Origin: a virus
Virus record (IMG/VR): IMGVR_UViG_3300045961_000189
Coordinates: 1 to 40,114 of that record
DNA length: 40,114 nucleotides
Strand: one strand, 5' to 3'
The notes beneath the pieces are model-generated. The model had not been told where the DNA came from. It saw only the letters and a program-made list of their open reading frames with translations, and ran no database searches. The translations under genes and the position numbers were made by a program. Shown in pieces: positions 23,182 through 32,292 of this stretch (positions are counted from its first letter, which is position 1; each line of letters starts with the position of its first letter).

Positions 23182-23368
23182 TAAAGTAAACGAGTACCGC
23201 GAGATATTGGAGAAAAACATTTTCACCGGAATGGAAATGGGGAAAATGTCTTATACCACCATTGTTGAAATGCCAGTTAAAAGATTTAACAATTACTTAA
23301 AATGGAAGTCAGACTTTGAGGAAGAAAAACGTAAGATAATAGATGAGGAAATTAAAAAGAGGAAATAA
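23162..23368 (+). CDS. +1 frame extension of the gp26-like gene (probable programmed frameshift)
   Basis: After TTT_TTT (23155-23160) the +1 frame begins GCA TGG and stays open for 68 codons to a TAA at 23366-23368, four bases before the next ATG. An upstream TAG in this frame at 23148-23150 means it cannot begin far upstream. The first ATG inside it is at 23237 or close by, leaving only about 44 codons and a poorly placed binding site. The encoded segment has VEMPVKRFNNYLKW and a charged coiled-coil end, with good protein character. Slippage of tRNA-Phe from TTT to TTC, next to the rare CGC codon, would fuse it to the gp26-like protein (about 321 residues). Separate translation from an internal start is the alternative. 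Confidence 0.65.
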   Translation, partial: AWCTRFDKVNEYREILEKNIFTGMEMGKMSYTTIVEMPVKRFNNYLKWKSDFEEEKRKIIDEEIKKRK

Positions 23369-23371
23369 TAC

Positions 23372-23794
23372 ATGGCCAATCTTTTGGATAGGTTTCGTAA
23401 AAATGTAGTTGGTTCTAAAAAGAAAATTTACGATTATCTTCCGAAAATTTCTCCTAGTGGTGACTTCAAAAGAATTGAAAATATAAATGTAATTATTTCA
23501 TCATGGAATAATATTTTACAAACACCAAGAAGAACTTATATTCACGATCCTGAATTTGGTAGTGATCTTCACAAGATGGTTTTTGAACCTGCCGACCAAA
23601 TGACTCTTGATAGAATAAAAGAAGAAGTTGAATATAGGATAAGATTATACGATGATCGTGCTACAATTGAAAAAATTGAGGTATCATTTCTTCCAAACAA
23701 AAAAGGTGCTAACTTAAAAATTATAGTATCATATCAAGGAGAGAAAGGAACCCTTACTCTTAAATTTGATGATACAACAATAGAGACTGTATAA
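23372..23794 (+). CDS. Baseplate wedge protein, gp25/GPW-like
   Basis: This 140-residue protein shows the gp25-like pattern: SSWNNILQTPRRTY, then DPEFGSDLHKMVFEPAD, where the FGSDL and FEP motifs are the family hallmarks, and a YRIRLYDDRATI helix-strand region. The length is usual for the family. The protein is a wedge component that starts sheath assembly on the baseplate; older names call it a lysozyme, but catalytic activity is doubtful. GAGGA precedes the ATG. The gene ends in TAATG overlap with the next gene. Confidence 0.92.
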   Translation: MANLLDRFRKNVVGSKKKIYDYLPKISPSGDFKRIENINVIISSWNNILQTPRRTYIHDPEFGSDLHKMVFEPADQMTLDRIKEEVEYRIRLYDDRATIEKIEVSFLPNKKGANLKIIVSYQGEKGTLTLKFDDTTIETV

Positions 23795-24438
23795 TGCAAA
23801 ACTATCAAAGAGTATATGGTTATATACATGATTATCAAAGATTAATATATGATTTTTATAGTAAGCATTCCGTTTCTTTTTTAACAACTTATTATCATAT
23901 AAATCCTGAAAGTACAATTTGGGAAGATGAAAATTTGTTTGGTGGTGCATACGAAAAAGTAGGAAGCTTATCAGGTGTTAGATGGGATAAGATACTTTTA
24001 CTTCCTGTTTATTTTCCAGATGAAATTACAACCGCATTTGATGGCCAAGATATTGGTTATATAAAAGAGAATGAAATAACACTTACTATTCCAAGCACAT
24101 ATGGATTCACTCCATTGCCAAATGATAAAATAAAATTAGAGCAAGATTATCTAAGACCATCTAATAATGTATATCCAATTTTCTCAGTTACTGGAGTTGA
24201 AAAATCTACAAATGCAGATAGATTATTTTGGAAACTTAAATGCGAAATAGAACAAAGTGTCACAGAAACTCAATTAAATCTTCAAGTTATAAATTCTTAT
24301 GTTTTCTTTGAGTATGATAAACAAATTCACACTATGGAAAATACAGAATTTATGACTAGACTATTGAAGAAAAGTGAAACATTAAAAACTGCTGCACAAA
24401 ATTTATTTGATAAAAATAGTGGACTCTATTTTATATAA
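23794..24438 (+). CDS. Putative baseplate wedge protein
   Basis: This 214-residue protein starts at the ATG overlapping the gp25-like stop by one base. No family is recognised with certainty. It has an N-terminal helical part (YQRLIYDFYSKH) and a beta-rich middle and C-terminal part. Its place between the gp25-like and gp6-like genes is where wedge proteins such as gp53 occur in T4-type phages, so a wedge role is inferred from position. Confidence 0.75.
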   Translation: MQNYQRVYGYIHDYQRLIYDFYSKHSVSFLTTYYHINPESTIWEDENLFGGAYEKVGSLSGVRWDKILLLPVYFPDEITTAFDGQDIGYIKENEITLTIPSTYGFTPLPNDKIKLEQDYLRPSNNVYPIFSVTGVEKSTNADRLFWKLKCEIEQSVTETQLNLQVINSYVFFEYDKQIHTMENTEFMTRLLKKSETLKTAAQNLFDKNSGLYFI

Positions 24439-24449
24439 GGGTATAAATA

Positions 24450-26930
24450 ATGGCAACTACAACTCAATCTACTTCTTCACAGATATTTAAATCTAGAGAT
24501 CAGATTAGAACGCAAATCACTAATCTGATGAAAGAGTATTTAGAATTAGAAAATCTAGATCCGACTAAATCATCTACCATTGCTTACTTTATTGAAATTT
24601 TATCTACCCTTACGAGTAACATTTTATTCTATCAAATTTCTGCTTATAAAGAATTCTTTTTAACAAAAGCCCAATTGCCAGAGTCTATTTATAACCTTGC
24701 ATCATTTCTAGGATATAACACAAGAGAAGCTGAACCATCTGAGGTGTATGTTCACTTTACAATTCCATTTGGTTTTTCTGATCCTAATACTGAATTCACT
24801 CTTCCAGAGGGATATAAAGTTTCTGCTGATAATACAATTTTCTTTTCTACATATTATATAACAAGAATAAATGTTACGAACAATACAAATGTTACTGTTG
24901 TCGTTACAGAAGATAACAAAGTATATAATATGCCAGTTTTTATTGATAGTGAAACTGCGACATTTTCATTTGATCTTCCATTCAGACAATTTAAAACAGA
25001 AGAGCAAGAATTCAAAGTTCCAGATGATCTTAGAACATATCAATTTTATACAGCAGATGTTCCATTCACAGGAAAAGTTTCTACAATAGAAGTAACAGTT
25101 ACGCCACCAGGTTCTTCTGCTGCTGAAATATATACAGAGTATTCAAGCCTTTATTTGATGGATGAAAATACAAAAGGATTTGTTAGTAAAAGAGTAACAA
25201 CTGGAGTTCAATTATCTTTTGGAAATGGTTTAATTGGTTATCAACCTCCACCTGGTTCTACAGTCAATGTATATCTTCAATTAACAGATGGTGCTGATGG
25301 AAATGTTATTTCTGGTTCTATTAAGAATGGAGATCGTATTTATACTCAAACAGATTTGGGAGTTACACAACAAGTTCAATTTGAGGTTGTCAACTCTTCT
25401 CCAGCAATAAATGGTCGTGATGAAGAATCTCTTGAAGAAGTTAGAAGAAATGCTATTGCAAATATTACTGCTCTTGAGAGATTAGTAACGGAAAACGATT
25501 ATATCAATGCAAGTGCTATCATTGATAATTCTCCATTGAGTCCAAACTCTTTGCCTGTATTGAAAAGATCAGATTTAAAAACAAATGAAATAGCTTTGTT
25601 TTCAACTATATTATTTGAGAATGAAATTGTACCAACTAGAAATCTTTACTATACATTCACAGATACATATATTCCAAGACAAACACTTTTAACATATGGT
25701 GGTGAGGAATACTATACTGTATTTGACATGGAGATTGATTCAGTAAATACTTCTGCTTCTTACACATATATAATGTATGAGATTGAGCAATTTCCAGCTT
25801 TAATAACAAGTTATGGTTCTGAATATAATATGTATGCCGATCTTATCAGAGTAGAAAAAAGTGGAAATGCTGCAATTATTAGTTTAAGTTATCAAGCCAA
25901 TGAAGTTGATTCTGATAGTGTTACTTGTGAGATGGAAATAACAAAAACAGGATCAACATATGATATGGTTCATGATTCAACTGCAAGTATATTCGTGGTT
26001 AATATTCCAAATTATAGAGTTCTTCCAAAAGGAGAAATCACATATAACTTTACATTAACTCATCCAGTTGAAGGTCCTATTGGTCAATATTCTGCAACAT
26101 TTATTTTTAGACAGGATTTAAGTGACTTTGCTATGTCTAATGTTGTGGCTAGTGATTCTACAGGTTTCATTGTTTATGATATTCCTACAGTTAAGAAAAC
26201 TTATTATGATGAAATTACAGCAAAGGATTTTGAACAAACTGTATTACAACAATTGCTTTCAACTTTAACATTCAAAGATTATAAAATGGCAACTGATTTT
26301 GTCAACTTTAAATTTGCAAATACTACAGGGCTGATGAATAATATGCAATTGAATGAGGTTGATATATTACCTGTTGTTGATATTATAGCCGATCCTATGG
26401 AAGCATTTGGAGCTGAACCAGGAGATAGATATATCATTAGAAAAGGTATAAATGAATTTGCAAATAAAGAAGATCAAATTGCAACTGTTTCTGATTCAAC
26501 AGCAATGATTTTTGTATATACAGAACCAAAAACAGAACAGATGGTTTATGTTACAAATAAAGGACAAAAGTATATAATGTCTGATATTGGATGGATGGTT
26601 CCAGAATATCAAATTCCTTTACAGATAGAACTTGATGTTTTCAAAACTTCTGAATATACTGGATCTAGAGCAGAACTTGCAACCGCAATAAGAGAATCTT
26701 TAGTTGAATCATTCTCGGATAGATTTGGTATTAATATTGAGTTGTATAGATCAGAGATAATTGATGTTGTTCAAGAAGTAGAAGGTGTAGAACATTGTCG
26801 TTTAATCAAACCAGAATCAAGTATATTTTTCAATTTTGATATAGATAATTTGACACAAGAAGAGTTGTTACAATATGGACCAGAATATGTTTATTTTGAT
26901 ACAGACTCTATAACAATAAGGATCTACTAA
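24450..26930 (+). CDS. Baseplate wedge protein, gp6 / J-like
   Basis: This 826-residue protein has the features of the T4 gp6 / baseplate J group: an N-terminal helical region with FIEILSTLTSNILFYQISAY, followed by FLTKAQLPESIYNLASFLGY, then beta-sandwich domains, the marker RNAIANITALERLVTENDY around residues 330-350 and a C-terminal domain near VQEVEGVEHCRLI. The protein forms the ring that joins wedges in the baseplate. It also contains several short DST(A/G) beta-turn motifs also seen in the 702-residue fibre-linked protein. Its stop overlaps the next ATG (TAATG). Confidence 0.9.
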   Translation: MATTTQSTSSQIFKSRDQIRTQITNLMKEYLELENLDPTKSSTIAYFIEILSTLTSNILFYQISAYKEFFLTKAQLPESIYNLASFLGYNTREAEPSEVYVHFTIPFGFSDPNTEFTLPEGYKVSADNTIFFSTYYITRINVTNNTNVTVVVTEDNKVYNMPVFIDSETATFSFDLPFRQFKTEEQEFKVPDDLRTYQFYTADVPFTGKVSTIEVTVTPPGSSAAEIYTEYSSLYLMDENTKGFVSKRVTTGVQLSFGNGLIGYQPPPGSTVNVYLQLTDGADGNVISGSIKNGDRIYTQTDLGVTQQVQFEVVNSSPAINGRDEESLEEVRRNAIANITALERLVTENDYINASAIIDNSPLSPNSLPVLKRSDLKTNEIALFSTILFENEIVPTRNLYYTFTDTYIPRQTLLTYGGEEYYTVFDMEIDSVNTSASYTYIMYEIEQFPALITSYGSEYNMYADLIRVEKSGNAAIISLSYQANEVDSDSVTCEMEITKTGSTYDMVHDSTASIFVVNIPNYRVLPKGEITYNFTLTHPVEGPIGQYSATFIFRQDLSDFAMSNVVASDSTGFIVYDIPTVKKTYYDEITAKDFEQTVLQQLLSTLTFKDYKMATDFVNFKFANTTGLMNNMQLNEVDILPVVDIIADPMEAFGAEPGDRYIIRKGINEFANKEDQIATVSDSTAMIFVYTEPKTEQMVYVTNKGQKYIMSDIGWMVPEYQIPLQIELDVFKTSEYTGSRAELATAIRESLVESFSDRFGINIELYRSEIIDVVQEVEGVEHCRLIKPESSIFFNFDIDNLTQEELLQYGPEYVYFDTDSITIRIY

Positions 26931-28042
26931 TGAAAGAAATACTTGGAAAAGTAAAATTAAATATTGGTCAATTAAAAAGTTTAGTAGTAAGATATGCCGG
27001 CGATGAATTATCTGGACTATCAGAACCTTGCTATTATCCTAAAACAAAGAAACCATATTATGATTTTTTAGATGTTCTTGGTCTAAGTGAAAAAGATGTA
27101 AAAGAGTTTATTAAGAGAACATATAAGGGAACAAAAGCGGAAACATTTTCTATTGTTAATGAACCCTTCACAAATCTTCTTTTGATAATAATGTATATAT
27201 TTGCTAGCCATCGAGACAAATCTGGCTTCTCTTATTCAATGGTTTATTTCAACATCATGCATTATTCTAGATTAATGAATAAACAAATCCAGTATTGTAA
27301 TCCTGACATATTTAGATATACATTAGAAAACATAACCAAGACACATTTATTTTCAAGAGAAAGAACTATATCTAATGCAGTATATTTCTTATCAAAAGAG
27401 TATGAGAGAAAATATTTTATTGATATTCAGAAGTGGGATGTAGAAAGAATAATTGCTTTTATTCAAGAGAGCAGAACAAGACTTTCACAAAGTATAAAGA
27501 GTTTTGCAGAAATTTATTATAAGGCACATGGAACTGGAAGCTCAATTAAAACACAAACAGATTTTTCAGATGATGAAGCAAATGCATATCAATATCAGAC
27601 AAATGAAAGAGGAAAAGCAAAAATAGAAGAAGTAATAAGAAAACTATCTGTGTATAAAATCGTTGATATGAAAGCTCTTAATGACGCAAAAAATTTAAGT
27701 AAAATAAAATCAATAATTGCTGATACTATTGTAAAAGAACTTATAGATGTATCTCATACAGAAAAGGTTAGAATGGTTTTATATATGTTTTTAAAAGGAG
27801 TTGAAAATTCTACTGATTTATGTGGTAGTAATTTTATTCCATATGTGAAAAAGTTAATGGCTATTAAAAGAACTACTGCTGCAGTTTATTTTAAAGGAAT
27901 GATTGAAAGTTTATTAACAGATATTTTAAAGAAAACAAATCTATATTCACAATACCAATCCTACACAAGTCAAACTCAATTTATCATCAATACATTTCTA
28001 GCATATTATATAACAATGTATTTGAAAAATAGTACTTGTTAA
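26930..28042 (+). CDS. Large-phage structural protein, unknown
   Basis: This 370-residue protein begins at the ATG overlapping the gp6-like stop; AAGGA lies 7 bases upstream. It is mostly helical with many Tyr and Lys residues, and one hydrophobic helix (about 84-95) that is probably buried rather than a membrane segment. No family is recognised. It is the last gene of the plus-strand baseplate operon and ends directly against the stop of the minus-strand gene, with no space between them. A tail or baseplate role is inferred from position. Confidence 0.75.
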   Translation: MKEILGKVKLNIGQLKSLVVRYAGDELSGLSEPCYYPKTKKPYYDFLDVLGLSEKDVKEFIKRTYKGTKAETFSIVNEPFTNLLLIIMYIFASHRDKSGFSYSMVYFNIMHYSRLMNKQIQYCNPDIFRYTLENITKTHLFSRERTISNAVYFLSKEYERKYFIDIQKWDVERIIAFIQESRTRLSQSIKSFAEIYYKAHGTGSSIKTQTDFSDDEANAYQYQTNERGKAKIEEVIRKLSVYKIVDMKALNDAKNLSKIKSIIADTIVKELIDVSHTEKVRMVLYMFLKGVENSTDLCGSNFIPYVKKLMAIKRTTAAVYFKGMIESLLTDILKKTNLYSQYQSYTSQTQFIINTFLAYYITMYLKNSTC

Positions 28043-29233
28043 TTATTCAGTTCCTATTTTAAACCCGCCAGGAATTTGATTTATAATTGAATCCGCAACA
28101 CTTTTAATTCTATCGCTAACTCTTTGTGATATTGGAACTTCTCCACCTTCATCTATTCCTGTATTACTAACAGAGCCTGGTAAGTATCTAGTTTCCGGTG
28201 GATAATCTATTTCTGATACTCTTCCATTAACATCTGATATTGGTTGAACGGCTTTTGTTTGTTTTAGATTTTCAATATAACTTAATACTGTTGGTCTGCC
28301 AGGATTTGCTCTAGATACTAACATACTATTGAATAAACTTCCCATATCAATTCTAACATCGACAAGTGCTAATTTTTGATTCATAGCAATCTGTTGTTGA
28401 TCCCCACCTTTAACAACTGTAATATTAGAAATAAAACCAGGGTTTAAACTATATATACCAGGTGAAGTTATCTTGTGAATAAATGGCCAGTTATAAGATA
28501 ATGTGTCTTCTGAAATAGGAACTCCTAGAATTAATATAGCTGCAATTGGTCCGATAATATATTTTTCTGTTGCTTCTTCACTTGCTGGATTTGGGTTGTA
28601 TAATCTAATTGTCATTGTATATGATGGTTGAAATGTACTGTTTTTCCAAAGCATAGGAAAATCAATTCTACCACCTGCCATTAATTTATCTACTAATTGT
28701 AAACCTTTTCCTCCTGCGAGTGGAGCTATAATACTTGCTGCCATATCTCTTGCTTTTTCAAGACCACCACCTAACATATCACCTGCTGTTCCACCAATTC
28801 CTTGTCTTACAAGACCAGGCAATTTACCTGCCATTCCAGACATTGATTTTACACCCATAACTTGTGCAAGAGAAGCTGCACCTTCTGATGCTATATTTGT
28901 CATTGATTGAAAGAAATTTTCTCCGTATTCATTTGCAAATGTATCTGTAGGAAAATTATCCGCAACATAAGCTAGAGTTAGATTTTCATTATGGATTGAG
29001 GATGAAAGTTCAAAGCCATGATTTCTTAGCATATCATGATATTGTTTAAAAGCTCTTCCCATAACAAAGTAATCTGCACCCAATTTAAAGTTTGGTGTTC
29101 CTGGTTCTATATGGACTATAGGCATTGAATCTTTTAAAACCTGATTTGTCTTGGCATTGGCCATATCACCACTTCCTTCTGTACTTGAAAAATCAGGTGG
29201 CATACCAGGAATGAAATCTATTTTTACAGTCAT
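28043..29233 (-). CDS. Putative tail-tube/baseplate structural protein (gp48/gp54-type candidate)
   Basis: This 396-residue protein has GAGAGG upstream of ATG 29233. A disordered N-terminus (about 1-40) is followed by a mixed domain, a Gly/Ala-rich segment (about 130-185), and a well-ordered beta domain with TIRLYNPNP, GPIAAILILGVPIS and the strand region LVDVRIDMGSLFN. The layout and the place next to the tape measure gene suggest a baseplate-tube junction protein such as gp48 or gp54 in T4. Family membership is not certain. The stop codon touches the convergent plus-strand stop with zero spacing and no terminator. Confidence 0.7.
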   Translation of the reverse strand: MTVKIDFIPGMPPDFSSTEGSGDMANAKTNQVLKDSMPIVHIEPGTPNFKLGADYFVMGRAFKQYHDMLRNHGFELSSSIHNENLTLAYVADNFPTDTFANEYGENFFQSMTNIASEGAASLAQVMGVKSMSGMAGKLPGLVRQGIGGTAGDMLGGGLEKARDMAASIIAPLAGGKGLQLVDKLMAGGRIDFPMLWKNSTFQPSYTMTIRLYNPNPASEEATEKYIIGPIAAILILGVPISEDTLSYNWPFIHKITSPGIYSLNPGFISNITVVKGGDQQQIAMNQKLALVDVRIDMGSLFNSMLVSRANPGRPTVLSYIENLKQTKAVQPISDVNGRVSEIDYPPETRYLPGSVSNTGIDEGGEVPISQRVSDRIKSVADSIINQIPGGFKIGTE

Positions 29234-29246
29234 GTTTTAACCTCTC

Positions 29247-32200
29247 TTAATAAAGAGTATCCCCTCTCATTACTAACAACGATTCTCTAGCTGAGTTGAC
29301 AAAGCTATTAAACTTTCCACCACTATTATTGACAACATTTTGTGTTGTTTGTGTTACAGAATTTGCAACAGTTGTTGCAACATGCCCAGCTCCTTGTAAC
29401 ATTCTGTTTCCTGTTTCTTTTGCAGACTCTCTTAAATCTTTTGTCTGTTCATCTATCTGCCCCATAATTGCTTCAGCTGGTCCCATGACTTCAGCCATAG
29501 CATTTTTGAAAATCTCATGTCTTTTCTCAAATGCCTCTGTTGTATATTCCATTACTTCTGTACCTTTTTCAATGGCCATTTCTGATATTTCTGCAAACTT
29601 TGGTTGTAAATATCTTTTTGCTTCTGAATATTGTTCTTCTGCTACAGATGCAATATTTTTAGCTGTAGCTACAACAATATTTTTTGCTTCTTTTGATGCA
29701 TCTACCATTGCATCTAAAATTTTTTCTGGTTTTGATTGATATTGTTCTTGAAATTTTTTATAGTTAAATGCTTGTTGTTCTTCTGTTAGAACTTTTCCAT
29801 TAACACTCATAAATCTCAAGAAAGATTCTTCTCTTCTTCTTGCATATGCTTCAACATCTTCAAAAGGAAGTGCTCCTCTCATTGCCCAATTACTATTCAT
29901 CCATTTAGATCTCATTTCTCTAACTTGATCAGCTCCATAAATAAGATACTTATCAAGATTTTGAGACATATACATTCTTTGAGCTTTTTCTATTGAATCT
30001 AGATAACCAGATCCAACAAATCCAACATCCCCAGCTTGAGACCCTAAAGATGATCTTAATGCCAACTCTTGTCTCTTTCTATAGTCTTCTATACTTCCAG
30101 TTCCACCAGCAACCTGTTTTGCTAAATTTTGTGAATAATTAGCTGATTCTTTTTCATCTAATTTTCTCTTTACTCCTTGAACTCTTTCATCTAACCAACT
30201 TTGAATTTTTGCTCCTAACCCTAAATCTTCATTTATATATTTTCCAATTTCCCATCCAAGCCCTGCTGCTGCGGCAACCATCAATCCTTTACTTGCAAAT
30301 CCTAAAATTGATGGAAGCATTTTTATAAGATTTGGACCAAAGTTTTTAAGAGCAGATAATATACTAGAGCCAATTGCTGATATTGGTTTCATTGCGTATT
30401 CTACAACCTTTGTAATTATTCCGCCTTTCTTAAACATTCCTAAGAAGTTCCAGAATCCCCACTTTACACTTCTTCCTACAAGACTTCCTGCTCGCTTTAT
30501 AATTCCTCCAAGAAATCCACCTTTTCCTCCACCACCTTTTCCTCCAAGCAACCAACCAAGTAGAGGACCAAGAAGACCAAATATTCCACCACCAAGAGAA
30601 CTGAATAACCCTCCAATTCCTTTGAAAATATTTCCAATACCACTACTAGCGAAACCAAATAATGATCCTAAAATTCCAGTAATAGTTCTTCTTTTTTCTC
30701 TTCTATTTATCTCTCTTAATTCATCAACTGTATCTTTGCTATAACCTAAAAGTTTTGGAAATCCTCTTCTCTTATGTAAAACAAGATCATAATAATCTCT
30801 TTGACTTGAGATCATTTTTCTCATTACTGGATTCTTTGTACCACCAAGACCAGCTTGTAATAATGGATGGGCATCTAGTTCTTTTTGTCTTTTTGATGTT
30901 GTTAATTTATACCATAAATCTTTTGGTTTTGATAATAGATCATAAGTTAATGCTTTTCTTAATCCACTTGTTTTAACACCAAAGATTTTTTCAATACTAA
31001 GTAGAGTTCCTTTGGTTATCCATTCAACAGGTTTTGTTATAACTTTTCTTAATATACCAAAGATTGTAAACCCTCCACCGCCTCTTGATATATCTGGAAT
31101 AGCTGGATATTTTATACCTGTTACATATGTTGATAAATCACGAACTGCTTGTGCTGTTGCTTTCGTATATAGAATGATGCTATCAAGACGAGACATTTGT
31201 TGAGCATATGTTAGACCAAGAGTTGAATTAACATTTTCAAGAATGTTCTTGCCTTTTGGAAGGTCTGCCCAATATCCTCTATTGACTCTCCATCTACGTG
31301 TTCCAAATTTATATATTGCTCTTAGTGGAGCGAAAATCATTTTGAAAGGACCAGTTATGATTTTCTTGAAAAAAGATACTGTATTTACAAACCCTCTGAA
31401 TACAGAATTCTCCATCATTGAATCCCACATTCTTCTAAAGAAACTAGGACTGTCTTGTTCGTATAATGCACGCTCAATTGATTGAACAAGTTCTACCATT
31501 CTATCTTGATAGGACATTGATCTAGCTTTTCTTGCAACTCCTCCAATGTTTTCATACCCAATTGTTTCTTTGAATACTTTGGCTTGAACTTTTGCAAGTC
31601 TGTTTGCAAATGCTTCTTGATTTTTCTGATTTGCTTTTATATACTTATCAACTGGCATTACAACTTCTGCCGCATGGAGTTTGGCGACACCTGCTTTTCT
31701 TACAAGACCACCACGAGCCATATGTGGCAGGTCGTATTCATCTTTCTTTCCCTTTCTTGAAAATCGAAGTTTTCTGAATACGGTTCCAAACATATTAGAA
31801 ATAGAAGTTGTAATTTTTTCTTTTGCTTTTCTGAAAACATCAGTCTCCATAAATTTGGCTGCGAAATAACCAAATATAGGGCTTGTTCTGGATAATGCCA
31901 TTGCTACAATATTTTGTTTATTATAATTAATATCCCTTCCTACTGCACTTGCATAATCTCCAATTGCATCTTTTGTAGCTTTAGCTGTTGCAACAGTTAC
32001 ATTTGTTATCCCGTTACTTAACGCACCTATTGTATCCCCTAGTCTTGCAAGAACTGAGTTTATTGATTTATGGACTTGCTCTAAATCTTTATCTTCAGCT
32101 TTATCTTCTAGTGTTCTTTTTGTTTCTCTAACCTTTTTATTAACATTCTTTTGCATATTAGAAATTGTTTTAGAAACATTACTTACTTCACTAACTCTTT

Positions 32201-32282
32201 CATCTAGAAGATCAGCGGATTTTGTTAAACTTCCATAAACTTTTTTTCCTTTCGTTGTTGGATCAATAGGTACTTTTGCCAT
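29247..32282 (-). CDS. Tail tape measure protein
   Basis: This 1011-residue protein has GAGG upstream of ATG 32282. It has long charged helical N- and C-terminal parts, the marker HMARGGLVRKAGVAKLHAAE followed by VVMP (about 187-210), and a hydrophobic, Gly-rich central region with several membrane-like segments (about 540-690), the usual order of tape measure proteins. The C-terminal helical part (about 880-1000) is amphipathic. The usual relation of about 0.15 nm per residue predicts a tail of roughly 150 nm. It lies between the gp48/54-type gene and the HExxH protein and is translated after a gap of 10 bp. Confidence 0.92.
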   Translation of the reverse strand: MAKVPIDPTTKGKKVYGSLTKSADLLDERVSEVSNVSKTISNMQKNVNKKVRETKRTLEDKAEDKDLEQVHKSINSVLARLGDTIGALSNGITNVTVATAKATKDAIGDYASAVGRDINYNKQNIVAMALSRTSPIFGYFAAKFMETDVFRKAKEKITTSISNMFGTVFRKLRFSRKGKKDEYDLPHMARGGLVRKAGVAKLHAAEVVMPVDKYIKANQKNQEAFANRLAKVQAKVFKETIGYENIGGVARKARSMSYQDRMVELVQSIERALYEQDSPSFFRRMWDSMMENSVFRGFVNTVSFFKKIITGPFKMIFAPLRAIYKFGTRRWRVNRGYWADLPKGKNILENVNSTLGLTYAQQMSRLDSIILYTKATAQAVRDLSTYVTGIKYPAIPDISRGGGGFTIFGILRKVITKPVEWITKGTLLSIEKIFGVKTSGLRKALTYDLLSKPKDLWYKLTTSKRQKELDAHPLLQAGLGGTKNPVMRKMISSQRDYYDLVLHKRRGFPKLLGYSKDTVDELREINRREKRRTITGILGSLFGFASSGIGNIFKGIGGLFSSLGGGIFGLLGPLLGWLLGGKGGGGKGGFLGGIIKRAGSLVGRSVKWGFWNFLGMFKKGGIITKVVEYAMKPISAIGSSILSALKNFGPNLIKMLPSILGFASKGLMVAAAAGLGWEIGKYINEDLGLGAKIQSWLDERVQGVKRKLDEKESANYSQNLAKQVAGGTGSIEDYRKRQELALRSSLGSQAGDVGFVGSGYLDSIEKAQRMYMSQNLDKYLIYGADQVREMRSKWMNSNWAMRGALPFEDVEAYARRREESFLRFMSVNGKVLTEEQQAFNYKKFQEQYQSKPEKILDAMVDASKEAKNIVVATAKNIASVAEEQYSEAKRYLQPKFAEISEMAIEKGTEVMEYTTEAFEKRHEIFKNAMAEVMGPAEAIMGQIDEQTKDLRESAKETGNRMLQGAGHVATTVANSVTQTTQNVVNNSGGKFNSFVNSARESLLVMRGDTLY

Positions 32283-32292
32283 TATGATACCT

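Noticed and set aside
23155-23190. -1 frameshift at the T7 run
   Set aside because: The -1 frame reaches a TAA after nine codons and would add almost nothing; only the +1 frame is long and protein-like.
29296-29739. Plus-strand ORF of 147 codons inside the tape measure gene
   Set aside because: It is the complement of the helical C-terminal region of a clear gene, has no binding site, and shows typical shadow composition (Cys/Ser/Phe-rich).
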